The position numbers and the translations under genes were made by a program. The notes below the pieces were generated by a model. That model searched no databases. It was not told where the DNA came from and was given only the letters and a program-made list of their open reading frames with translations. This document shows positions 1 to 7,700 of a stretch of 64,000 bases of DNA, one piece after another (positions within the stretch are counted from its first letter, which is position 1; every line of letters begins with the position of its first letter). Location of the stretch: assembly GCF_011044175.1 (NCBI RefSeq), contig NZ_CP049057.1, forward strand, positions 2,371,501 through 2,435,500, read 5' to 3'. The stretch comes from Rasiella rasia. GTDB taxonomy: Bacteria; Bacteroidota; Bacteroidia; Flavobacteriales; Flavobacteriaceae.

Positions 1-1
1 T

Positions 2-67
2 GCTGAAAACACTTTAATCTTTACTTTTCTACCAGAAGTTACTTCTGAAAGTGTTACAGATGAATAA
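2..67 (+). CDS. 3' end of an upstream gene, cut by the window edge
   Basis: A reading frame is open from base 2 to a TAA at 65-67 and encodes 21 residues ending in TSESVTDE. It overlaps the ATG at base 60 of the next gene by 8 bases, a typical arrangement for translationally coupled genes. Too little is present to recognise a family. The open stretch is short enough to be chance, so confidence is limited. Confidence 0.4.
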   Translation, partial: AENTLIFTFLPEVTSESVTDE

Positions 68-626
68 AACTTCTTCGATACAGCAGTCACATCACTGCAA
101 TCTTTGCGATCATCAAAAAACAAATCTGAAGAAGGGGAGTATTTGTGGTTTAACAGATTTGAAACCAACCTTTCAGAAAAACTGTCCTAAAATACAACTT
201 ACCCAAAAATTTGAAGAGAAAGTAAAAGAGGCAAATGTAGCATATCAATATGCCTTAAAGGATAAATGGTGGACATATACGTATACTGTAGTCTTTATTT
301 TAGCAAGCGTCTTAGTGTTTTACTTACTGATTAAATTTCACGAAAGATTGAGTGAAATGTTTGAGGCTTCAAGCACAACTCGAGGCCAAGGTTTTCTTGT
401 GGTAGTTTACATATTCATTGCAACAGCAGGTGTTATGCTCTTCGCTATGGCAATTCGAGCGTTTAATTCGTTTCGTCAGAAAGTGAATACCGCAGCAAGG
501 AAAAAAGAAAAAATAGACGATGTTTTATCACTTTATAATATAAAATATACCGTAGAAGTTTCTTTTGGTAAAAAATACCACGGAACACAAGAGGTAAGCG
601 TTGACTTTCAGCGTAAATTATTCTGA
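60..626 (+). CDS. Two-TM protein with Cys-rich N-terminus, function unknown
   Basis: The protein has 188 residues from the ATG at 60; a GTG at 51 would add three. The first 45 residues carry a C-x2-C pair (CNLC) and two further Cys (ICGLT, KNCPK), a likely small metal-binding or zinc-ribbon-like knot. Two hydrophobic segments follow at about residues 74-96 and 112-136, with a charged region between them and a soluble C-terminal tail of about 50 residues. Cys-rich N-termini ahead of two helices occur in uncharacterised Flavobacteriaceae proteins (recalled, not searched). The start at 60 is favoured because it overlaps the end of an upstream frame. No function can be assigned. Confidence 0.75.
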   Translation: MNKTSSIQQSHHCNLCDHQKTNLKKGSICGLTDLKPTFQKNCPKIQLTQKFEEKVKEANVAYQYALKDKWWTYTYTVVFILASVLVFYLLIKFHERLSEMFEASSTTRGQGFLVVVYIFIATAGVMLFAMAIRAFNSFRQKVNTAARKKEKIDDVLSLYNIKYTVEVSFGKKYHGTQEVSVDFQRKLF

Positions 627-694
627 TAGATTTATCCATATGCTACTTGTTAACTTTACTATGTTCCTTCCTTTTTAATAATTCTTTAAAGTTG

Positions 695-702
695 TACCTT
701 TG
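695..702 (+). promoter_or_regulatory. Promoter -7 element (TACCTTTG) for the aldehyde dehydrogenase gene
   Basis: TACCTTTG matches the Bacteroidota -7 consensus TAnnTTTG. It would give a 5' leader of about 85 bases before the ATG at 794. No clear -33 TTTG is visible at the usual distance. The leader contains a short imperfect hairpin (712-720 with 727-735). Confidence 0.55.
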
Positions 703-793
703 CAGCTCTAAATTGGGAGTCTAAGAACCTCCAATCTTTTCATTATATAATACTAATAAAGACAACCTCAGTTGTCGTAATAAATAAAAAAAT

Positions 794-2347
794 ATGTCAA
801 CAGTAGCTACCAACTTCGGAATGGATAAAGCACTAGAACAATTAGGATTAAAAGCTGTTAATCATGGAACGTCAACAGGAAACACATGGTATCCTGGTGG
901 AGCAGAAATTGCTTCGTATTCTCCAGTCGATGGAGCTTTAATAGGCAAAGTTACTACTACGTCAAAAGATGAGTACGAAAAAGTAATAGATGCTGCACAA
1001 GATGCATTTATAACGTTTAGAGCTATGCCAGCGCCTCAACGTGGTGAAATTGTACGCCAGTTTGGTAATAAACTACGTGAATTAAAAGAACCTCTCGGAA
1101 AATTAGTGTCTTATGAGATGGGGAAATCACTCCAAGAAGGCTATGGCGAAGTGCAAGAAATGATTGATATCTGTGATTTTGCAGTTGGATTGTCTAGACA
1201 ATTAAACGGACAAACAATCCCGTCTGAGCGCCCAGGACATGTAATGCGAGAGCAATGGCACTCTATTGGTATAGTGGGTATAATTTCTGCCTTTAATTTT
1301 CCAGTAGCCGTATGGGCATGGAACACTGCGTTGGCATGGGTTTGTGGAGATGTTTGTGTGTGGAAGGGAAGTGAAAAAGCACCGTTGTGTGCAGTTGCTT
1401 GCCAAAATATTATAGCCGAAGTTTTAAAAGAAAACAACCTTCCAGAAGGTATTTCTTGTATCATTAATGGAGATTATAAAGTAGGTGAATGGATGACGAA
1501 AGACACAAGAATTCCATTAATTTCTGCTACAGGTTCTACTAGAATGGGACGTATTGTTGGTGCTACCGTTGCAGAACGTTTTGGTAAATCACTTTTAGAA
1601 TTAGGAGGAAACAACGCCATTATCATTACACCAACTGCCGATTTAAAAGTGGTTGTGCCTGGAGCCGTGTTTGGTGCTGTTGGAACGGCAGGACAACGAT
1701 GTACATCTACCAGAAGATTAATAATTCACGAAAGTGTTTACGATAAAGTGAGAGACGCCATTGTTGGTGCTTATAAGCAGATAGTAATTGGAAACCCGTT
1801 AGACGAAAGCAACCACGTTGGCCCATTAATAGATAAAGATGCCGTAAATACATACTTAAATGCAATTGAAAAGGCAAAAAGCGAGGGCGGAAACGTCTTG
1901 GTAGAAGGCGGTGTGTTAGAAGGTGAAGGGTATGAAAGTGGATGCTATGTAAAACCTGCAATCATAGAAGCTGAAAACAGTTTTGAAATTGTACAACACG
2001 AAACGTTCGCACCTATTTTGTACCTAATGAAATACAGCGGCGATGTAGAAAATGCAATTGAAATACAAAATGGAGTTGCACAAGGATTGTCTAGTGCTAT
2101 CATGACTAACGAAATGAAGGAAGCCGAAAAATTCTTATCATTTGCTGGTTCAGACTGTGGTATAGCAAATGTAAACATTGGTACTTCAGGAGCCGAAATT
2201 GGAGGAGCTTTTGGTGGTGAAAAAGAAACAGGAGGTGGGCGAGAGTCTGGAAGTGATGCCTGGAAAGTGTATATGAGAAGGCAAACCAACACTGTAAATT
2301 ATAGTGATGAGTTACCTCTTGCGCAAGGAATCAAATTTGATCTGTAA
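794..2347 (+). CDS. amaB: Aldehyde dehydrogenase family 7 (piperideine-6-carboxylate / aminoadipate-semialdehyde dehydrogenase)
   Basis: A 517-residue NAD(P)-dependent aldehyde dehydrogenase of the antiquitin (ALDH7) group. The ALDH core is complete: SAFNFP with Asn168, LELGGNN with the general base Glu269, and GTAGQRCTS with the catalytic Cys303. The C-terminal half, including SGAEIGGAFGGEK and GGGRESGSDAWK and ending LAQGIKF, is nearly identical in pattern to human ALDH7A1. Members oxidise alpha-aminoadipate semialdehyde (open form of piperideine-6-carboxylate) in lysine breakdown. No other lysine-catabolism gene lies nearby, so the pathway assignment rests on family only. The gene appears monocistronic, with a promoter at 695 and a terminator at 2375. 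Confidence 0.93.
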   Translation: MSTVATNFGMDKALEQLGLKAVNHGTSTGNTWYPGGAEIASYSPVDGALIGKVTTTSKDEYEKVIDAAQDAFITFRAMPAPQRGEIVRQFGNKLRELKEPLGKLVSYEMGKSLQEGYGEVQEMIDICDFAVGLSRQLNGQTIPSERPGHVMREQWHSIGIVGIISAFNFPVAVWAWNTALAWVCGDVCVWKGSEKAPLCAVACQNIIAEVLKENNLPEGISCIINGDYKVGEWMTKDTRIPLISATGSTRMGRIVGATVAERFGKSLLELGGNNAIIITPTADLKVVVPGAVFGAVGTAGQRCTSTRRLIIHESVYDKVRDAIVGAYKQIVIGNPLDESNHVGPLIDKDAVNTYLNAIEKAKSEGGNVLVEGGVLEGEGYESGCYVKPAIIEAENSFEIVQHETFAPILYLMKYSGDVENAIEIQNGVAQGLSSAIMTNEMKEAEKFLSFAGSDCGIANVNIGTSGAEIGGAFGGEKETGGGRESGSDAWKVYMRRQTNTVNYSDELPLAQGIKFDL

Positions 2348-2374
2348 AAACAGATTGTTTATGCCTTAAACTAT

Positions 2375-2415
2375 AAACTACAAGCATGTTTAGCCAACAT
2401 ACTTGTAGTTTTTTT
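2375..2415 (+). terminator. Rho-independent terminator after the ALDH7 gene
   Basis: A 16-base arm at 2375-2390 pairs with 2396-2411 with one C/A mismatch and a 5-base loop, running into a T tract. The T tract ends only five bases before the ATG at 2420 of the next gene. Confidence 0.85.
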
Positions 2416-2419
2416 GCTT

Positions 2420-2938
2420 ATGAAAACACGAGTTGCTGTACTTTTAGTAATGCTTTTTCTACCAGGAATGGCATATTTTCAAACGGATGCCGATTTTGAG
2501 AAAATTCAATATATGGCGAACTTTCGCATACACGCACTGAAGCAAGGAAATATTGAAAATTTAAAAGGTCAGAAACCCGCTGAAGGCACATGGAATTACC
2601 AACACCTCATAGCATATAAGGAAGCCCTGAAAGAAGAAAGAAACATCGTTTACGGTTCGTATATAGAAAAGGTACGAGATAAAGATAATCACTTTGCCTA
2701 TAACTATTTTGCCATAGAAACAGACGGCAAAAATCATCGATACTACTTTGTGGCAATTTTTGAGTTTGATATTTCTCAAGAGTTCAACATTGTTAATTCG
2801 TACTTGTTCACGTACCCTGAAAGTCTTAAATCTTGGTGGATGCATACAGCAGGTATGTACAAATACAATTTGCTAAAAGATATTCCTGAAAAATACGTTT
2901 ATACTGTTTGTCCGCCACCACCTTTTTCTGAAGAATAG
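2420..2938 (+). CDS. Exported protein of unknown function
   Basis: The protein has 172 residues from the ATG at 2420; an in-frame TTG at 2414 lies inside the terminator tail and is less likely. Residues 1-20 form a classical signal peptide (KTR, then a hydrophobic run to GMAYFQ), so the product is probably periplasmic or outer-membrane associated. The mature part is rich in aromatic residues and ends with a proline run (CPPPPFSEE). I recognise no family. The start codon sits directly behind the terminator of the upstream gene, leaving no room for a conventional separate promoter, so expression may depend on readthrough. Confidence 0.7.
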   Translation: MKTRVAVLLVMLFLPGMAYFQTDADFEKIQYMANFRIHALKQGNIENLKGQKPAEGTWNYQHLIAYKEALKEERNIVYGSYIEKVRDKDNHFAYNYFAIETDGKNHRYYFVAIFEFDISQEFNIVNSYLFTYPESLKSWWMHTAGMYKYNLLKDIPEKYVYTVCPPPPFSEE

Positions 2939-2997
2939 AAGAACTAGGCGTTTTCCTGTATCGAATCAGCATATGTTTAAATAACTGCTTATATTTA

Positions 2998-3378
2998 ATG
3001 GCTATGAAAAAACTCTTTACAATATTTTTAATACTACTAGCTATTGGTTGTAGTAACGAAGACGAAAGTGGCGATGCACAGGTTACTTGTAGTGAAGAAT
3101 TTATTTACGGACTCTCAGTAGAAGTGCGAAATGCAACAACAGCTAGCTTGATAACTTCTGGGATAGAGGTAACTGCGCAAGACGGTGAATATACAGAAAC
3201 CCTAGAGCTGGCTACAGATGTTTACGTGGGTGCTGGAGAACGCAGTGGCGTGTATACACTAACAATAAGTGGTGACGGATTTGTTACTCAAGAAACAGAT
3301 GCTATTACCGTTGTTTTAACAGCAGATAATTGTCATGTTGTTACTCAAGAAGTATCTGTAGCATTAGTTCCTAATTAA
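2998..3378 (+). CDS. Small lipoprotein of unknown function
   Basis: The protein has 126 residues (124 from the alternative ATG at 3004). A short lysine start, a hydrophobic stretch and the lipobox LAIGC (Cys18) mark it as a lipoprotein, followed by acidic residues (SNEDES). The roughly 100-residue mature domain alternates like a beta sandwich (VEVRNATT, GVYTLTISGDGF), reminiscent of carboxypeptidase-regulatory or Big-like folds; that is inference. Two Cys remain in the mature part and may form a disulfide. Its stop overlaps the stop region of the convergent phosphatase gene by four bases. Confidence 0.72.
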   Translation: MAMKKLFTIFLILLAIGCSNEDESGDAQVTCSEEFIYGLSVEVRNATTASLITSGIEVTAQDGEYTETLELATDVYVGAGERSGVYTLTISGDGFVTQETDAITVVLTADNCHVVTQEVSVALVPN

Positions 3379-4100
3379 TTTCTTCCCATTTCATCTGGGT
3401 ATAACTCCCAAACAGGGTCGCTTTGCCAAATTTCTTTGGTATCTGCATCAATTATAGAAAGCCTTCCTTTAAATGCAGCTCCAGTATCTACATTCCAGAC
3501 GTTTGCAAAATTAGTGGGTTCATGTTTACCAATTCTAAATACGGGTGTATGACCAATATATATTTCTTTAAACAGAGTAAGTCGTTTCGGATAATGGTCA
3601 TCATCTTCAGAAAGGGTCTTGTCTAGACTACAGGCTAGTTCCCATAGTGTACGATCCCAATACACCATATTAGGAAAGTATTCATGTTGTGGTCCTTTAA
3701 TATTGGTAAATCCGGCATGAAGGAAGCATCGGTTTTGTGCATCTACATGGAAATTTTCTAAAGCTTCAAAAAACTGAATGTGTTGCTTTTTTTCTTCAGC
3801 TGATAGTTTAGCGTAACTAGTAATGCTAGTGATTCCACCATGATTTAACCACATGGCAGGGCTTTCTTTTCCCTTTAAATAATTATATAACAGTTCATCA
3901 TGATTGCCACGAAGAAAAATGCAGCGATGCTTTTCAGCAAAATTCATTAAAAAAGTAATTGTTTCGGCATTTTCACTCCAACCATCTACATAATCTCCTA
4001 AAAAGATAAACAAATCCTGTACTTTAGGTTCTGCAGAATTGATAACCTGCTCTAAGGCCTTTAGACCTCCGTGTATATCGCCAACTACTAAGGTTCTCAT
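3375..4100 (-). CDS. Metallophosphoesterase, PP2A/PrpE-like Ser/Thr phosphatase family
   Basis: A 241-residue calcineurin-like phosphoesterase with the PPP-family motifs in order: GDIHG (7-11, Asp8 and His10), GDYVDG (35-40, Asp36), RGNHDE (64-69, Asn66 and His67), LHAG (His128) and YIGHTP (His184). These residues bind the two-metal centre. Related bacterial enzymes remove phosphate from Ser/Thr/Tyr residues or from small molecules such as Ap4A; the substrate here is unknown. The ATG overlaps the stop of the upstream zinc-ribbon gene by four bases, so the two are probably translationally coupled. It is the last gene of the minus-strand SPFH block. Confidence 0.88.
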   Translation of the reverse strand: MRTLVVGDIHGGLKALEQVINSAEPKVQDLFIFLGDYVDGWSENAETITFLMNFAEKHRCIFLRGNHDELLYNYLKGKESPAMWLNHGGITSITSYAKLSAEEKKQHIQFFEALENFHVDAQNRCFLHAGFTNIKGPQHEYFPNMVYWDRTLWELACSLDKTLSEDDDHYPKRLTLFKEIYIGHTPVFRIGKHEPTNFANVWNVDTGAAFKGRLSIIDADTKEIWQSDPVWELYPDEMGRN

Positions 4101-5188
4101 GCATTAAGGAAGAATAAAATAGTAGCTATTACTAAAAGTATAGAGAGTACAAAAAAGAAAATTTTCCAGAAAGAATAAGGGCGCTCACCAGAAATAACAC
4201 CCGATTGGCCATTTACAAAAAAGTTGTAGCGTTTGCTCTTGTATTTATAGGCGCTTATGTACACAGGAAGCAATATATGTTTAAACGTTTCTTCGGAAAG
4301 TTTCATAGTAATAGAAGATATGCGTTGGGTATCGCCACCAATATCTCGTCTGGCCCAACGTTCTGCAATTGCTTTTGCTTCCTTCTTTGCATCCAGATGT
4401 CCGTCTCGTAACGGAATGGTGTATTTTTCGGTTACAAATCCTGCTAAATAACTACTTTGAAAGGTCTCTAATTTTCGTAAATCCCAATGTGCTATTTTCT
4501 TCGGAATTACCCCAGATTTTTGTTCTGAAGCTTTAATTAATGTGTCATCTACAAATCCAGATACAGATCCGCTGGCTGGATACCATCGGGTACGTCGTTC
4601 TCGAACAGTGCGTCTATTTTTACCTGTTCCAACGGTTTTAGTTACATAATAATATTCGCCTCGCTGCCCTGTATAATTAGCATAAAGTTGTGCATCAAAC
4701 GTCCAGAATGGTGCATAAAGACCTTTGGTATTTTGGGGGTCTAGGGTTGCCTTTTTTAATTTATTAGGCGCCCACCAAAGTCCGTTTACCCACTTTTTAA
4801 AAATTAGGTGTGCTTTTTTTTGATCTATTTGAAATGGCAGCACTGCACCAGGGACAATCCAATCTTCCATGTAAGCATCTTCTACCACTAAGGGCATACT
4901 ACAATACACACAATGTAACGACTTGTAGTTTTCCTCAACATGCTGGTTGGCACCACAATTTTTGCAGTGTAACATGGTAATTTCTTGGCTGTGCGATTGT
5001 GAGCCTAGTTCATTGAGATATTGCTTGAGTTCTAATTCCTGAAATACCGTTTCTTCCTTAGGAATTTCCTGTCTGTAATCGCAATACTCGCATTTAAGTT
5101 CTGTGGTTCCAGGTGCATACCGAAGCTCTGCTCCGCAGTTAATACAGGCTTTTTTAAGTTCAGATGTCTGTTGAGGGGTTGATTGCAT
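4097..5188 (-). CDS. Double zinc-ribbon protein with C-terminal TM anchor (YdjG-like)
   Basis: A 363-residue protein. The N-terminus carries two TFIIB-type zinc ribbons: C15-x2-C18 with C33-x2-C36, and C75-x2-C78 with C93-x2-C96. The middle (100-340) is a beta-rich domain with many aromatics (APFWTFDAQ). A single hydrophobic helix (about 343-361) ends the protein. Such proteins are often mislabelled as PriA-like helicases because of the ribbons, but no helicase motif is present. Bacillus subtilis YdjG has ribbons plus a TM segment and works with the SPFH protein YdjI and with PspA at stressed membranes. Here the gene follows an SPFH gene by 92 bases and overlaps the phosphatase gene. Confidence 0.82.
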   Translation of the reverse strand: MQSTPQQTSELKKACINCGAELRYAPGTTELKCEYCDYRQEIPKEETVFQELELKQYLNELGSQSHSQEITMLHCKNCGANQHVEENYKSLHCVYCSMPLVVEDAYMEDWIVPGAVLPFQIDQKKAHLIFKKWVNGLWWAPNKLKKATLDPQNTKGLYAPFWTFDAQLYANYTGQRGEYYYVTKTVGTGKNRRTVRERRTRWYPASGSVSGFVDDTLIKASEQKSGVIPKKIAHWDLRKLETFQSSYLAGFVTEKYTIPLRDGHLDAKKEAKAIAERWARRDIGGDTQRISSITMKLSEETFKHILLPVYISAYKYKSKRYNFFVNGQSGVISGERPYSFWKIFFFVLSILLVIATILFFLNA

Positions 5189-5218
5189 TACTAGTTATTA
5201 GTATTCAATGTAAGTATT

Positions 5219-5234
5219 CCCCTCCTAGGAGGGG
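5219..5234. repeat. Perfect 16-bp palindrome between the SPFH and zinc-ribbon genes
   Basis: CCCCTCCTAGGAGGGG is its own reverse complement. It is much more GC-rich than its surroundings and lies in the 92-base gap between two same-strand genes. It may be part of a dispersed intergenic repeat, a processing hairpin or a protein site. No T tract follows it on the minus strand, so a terminator is less likely. Confidence 0.7.
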
Positions 5235-5280
5235 ACTTGTAATTTAGTAACAATTAAATGCTACGTGTGTATTTATTTTA

Positions 5281-6429
5281 TTAGTTGCCTGGCAACGGTG
5301 GTGGTGTGTTACCTCCTAAGAAAGCTTTTAACTCTTCTACCTCACTAACAGCAGTCCAATTTTGCATTCCTTGTTTCCAGACCAGCGTGTCTTTATTTAC
5401 GGTACGATTAGCAAAAAGTGTGCGTAACTGTTCAAAGCTAACGGGTCCTGCTTGTTGGCCATTGGCCGCGTAAAAGTATTGTACGGCAGCGGGCATTGGT
5501 GGTGGCATACTACCTGGAAACGCTGCTTGCTGCTGGCCTCCCATTTGTGTATTTGCCTGCGGGGCTCCCGCCATCATACCTCCCATTTGTTGTGCGAGTA
5601 CAAAGCCCATACCCATACCCATACCAGCACCTGCAGTACCTCCTTCGTTGGCTGCAGCAGCTTCAATAGCTTTTGCAGTTTTGAATTTGGTTAATTTGTC
5701 TAGGTCTAGTTTGTCGATTCGGCTGTACTCAAAGATTTCCTTTTTAAGATCTTCTGGCATCGATACATTTTCGATATAGAATTTTTCAAGAGAAATCCCA
5801 ACGCTTTCAAACTCTGGTTTCATAACCTCTTGACAGGTTTCAGAAAGCTCTGTGGTGTTAGCTGCGTATAACTCTATAGGCAAGTTTGCTTCACCTACGG
5901 TATCTGTAAAACGGGTTGCGATGAGACTTTTTAGATGCTCATTTATTTCAAAATTGGTAAAGTTGTTATCTGTACCTACTATATCTACTACAAACTTACC
6001 TGGGTCGCTAATTTTAAAGGCGTAGGTTCCAAATGCTCGTATTTCAACCAAACCAAACCGGTCGTCATTAAGAGTAATCGGATTTTTTGTTCCCCACTTT
6101 TCGTCTGTAAAGAGGTGGGTGTTTACAAAGTATACTTCGGCCTTAAACGGACTGTTAAAACCGTACTTCCAACCTTTTAGTGTAGTTAAGATAGGTAAGT
6201 TTTGTGTGTTTAGGGTATAGGTTCCAGGTGTAAATACATCTGCCAATTGCCCTTCGTTTACAAAAACAGCTGTCTGTCCTTCTCGTACAATAAGTTTGGC
6301 GTTATTTTTAATTTCGTTCTGATAGCGCTCAAAACGATGCACAATGGTATCATCTGTGAAGTCGAGCCACTCGATGATGTCTATAAATTCGTGACTTAAT
6401 TTTTCTTTGATTTTGTCGAAAATGCCCAT
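5281..6429 (-). CDS. SPFH-domain protein with C-terminal GYF_2 domain (YdjI-like)
   Basis: A 382-residue protein. Residues 1-250 match the YdjI-type SPFH (band 7-like) region: an amphipathic N-terminus, the IVREGQTAVFVNEGQ strand, and EKFYIENVSMPEDLKKEI at the end of the core. Residues 260-315 are a Gly/Met/Gln/Pro-rich linker (GMGMGMG, MGGMMAG). Residues 317-365 form a GYF_2 domain (YFYAANGQQAGPVSFEQL), a fold that binds proline-rich peptides, and the tail ends PPPLPGN. B. subtilis YdjI helps recruit PspA to the membrane. No PspA gene is visible here. It probably forms membrane-associated oligomers with the neighbouring zinc-ribbon protein; that part is inference. Confidence 0.88.
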   Translation of the reverse strand: MGIFDKIKEKLSHEFIDIIEWLDFTDDTIVHRFERYQNEIKNNAKLIVREGQTAVFVNEGQLADVFTPGTYTLNTQNLPILTTLKGWKYGFNSPFKAEVYFVNTHLFTDEKWGTKNPITLNDDRFGLVEIRAFGTYAFKISDPGKFVVDIVGTDNNFTNFEINEHLKSLIATRFTDTVGEANLPIELYAANTTELSETCQEVMKPEFESVGISLEKFYIENVSMPEDLKKEIFEYSRIDKLDLDKLTKFKTAKAIEAAAANEGGTAGAGMGMGMGFVLAQQMGGMMAGAPQANTQMGGQQQAAFPGSMPPPMPAAVQYFYAANGQQAGPVSFEQLRTLFANRTVNKDTLVWKQGMQNWTAVSEVEELKAFLGGNTPPPLPGN

Positions 6430-6505
6430 GAAAATTGGTTTAAAAAATTAGGATTCTAAATATAAGTAAAATATTGTGTACACATGTTACAAAACATATT
6501 GTGAG

Positions 6506-7642
6506 TTAGTTATATTTCACTTTCCGAAGTATGCGCAAACTTTCTTTAAAAGCTTGGTATGCAACGCCACCTCTGGTTTTTAAAAACGGTTTTGCCTCCA
6601 ATAATTTTGTTTTGGCGTCAGAAAAATCGTTGAGGTAACATATAAGATAGGTTTCGGCTAGGTTTCGCACATCTTTTTCTTCGGAAAGCGTTAGCGGAAT
6701 ATCCTTTCGTAGTTTTTCAAGCAACGCATTGGTAGCGTTATAAATATGGTGTAAGGTCTTCTTGTTAAATTTTGGCGCCTCAAAGATGAGTTGAGTGTCA
6801 ATATTATAAAATCCGTTTTCTTTGAAGTTGATGGTTACTTCTTCTAAGGGGTAGTACCTAAATTGATTGTTAAGCCCTAGATGTACGTATTCTGTGATCC
6901 TAAAATAGTCGTCTGTATACACGATGCTTACTTCATCGAGCGCAGAATAAAAAAGCTTTACCTGCTCGTTAATGAGCTCGATATCTACACGAGAATAGTA
7001 TGTTTTATCTTTCACATGCTTGGTATTCCCTGCCCAGCATACTACAAACAATTCTTTAAAAACCTTGTAATGTGCATCTAAAGCTTCATGACGATGGTTT
7101 ATAAAATTAATAACGCCATCTAACGTAAGCTCTATGTTGTTTTTTGCTTTATTCTCAATGGCAGCAACGATTTCAGAATTAACATCTTTTATCTCAATGT
7201 CGAAATCTTTAGGCATTGAGATGCTTCCATCGCGTAAGAAAATAGAGCCGCCCCAATATTTCCAGATATTTTTTCGCAAGGAGGTAATCTCTCCAGTGGG
7301 TCTAATGGTAACTAAGCCCACCACCTTATCTTCTGGTAGATGAGGAAACAGAACATTTTCGTAAGAGATTAGAGGTGCATTGGTAAGGTATGCATTGATT
7401 AAGTTTTGCAGTTTACTATCATCAAAAAAGTCTACCCCTCTAATCTCGTTGCCTTCATCTTCTACCCCAATTACAATAAAACTATTGTTTTTAGGATTGC
7501 TATTACTAAGCGCACAAATGTGCTTTAAAAATTTAGCCTTTCCTTCTTTGCTACCTAAATCAATCTTTCTTTTTTTGTCATAAAAGCTGCTCTCATCGTT
7601 ATGAGCAAGGAGGTTTTTTATCAAAAGGCGTTTGTTGATCAT
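6506..7642 (-). CDS. AlbA_2 / Schlafen-like ATP-binding domain protein
   Basis: A 378-residue protein. The first 130 residues match the AlbA_2 (Schlafen AAA_4) domain: an acidic start (NDESSFYDKKRKIDL), the helix GKAKFLKHICALSN, then FIVIGVEDEGNEIRGV. Proteins with this domain are usually annotated as putative ATP-binding or transcriptional regulators, and some related proteins act on nucleic acids. The remaining 250 residues match nothing I recognise and carry no HTH that I can see. The gene lies between an SDR gene and the SPFH gene on the same strand, with gaps of 58 and 76 bases. Confidence 0.78.
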   Translation of the reverse strand: MINKRLLIKNLLAHNDESSFYDKKRKIDLGSKEGKAKFLKHICALSNSNPKNNSFIVIGVEDEGNEIRGVDFFDDSKLQNLINAYLTNAPLISYENVLFPHLPEDKVVGLVTIRPTGEITSLRKNIWKYWGGSIFLRDGSISMPKDFDIEIKDVNSEIVAAIENKAKNNIELTLDGVINFINHRHEALDAHYKVFKELFVVCWAGNTKHVKDKTYYSRVDIELINEQVKLFYSALDEVSIVYTDDYFRITEYVHLGLNNQFRYYPLEEVTINFKENGFYNIDTQLIFEAPKFNKKTLHHIYNATNALLEKLRKDIPLTLSEEKDVRNLAETYLICYLNDFSDAKTKLLEAKPFLKTRGGVAYQAFKESLRILRKVKYN

Positions 7643-7700
7643 ATTAATTTTCCGCGTAGGCGGAAATCTTAAGTTTTTAGACTGGTAGTTGAAATATAAA

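Noticed and set aside
1141-1464. 107-residue minus-strand frame over the ALDH7 gene
   Set aside because: It is antisense to an intact, strongly conserved enzyme gene.
4097-5188. PriA-like helicase annotation
   Set aside because: Only the zinc ribbons resemble PriA; there is no ATPase motif, and a C-terminal TM segment is present.
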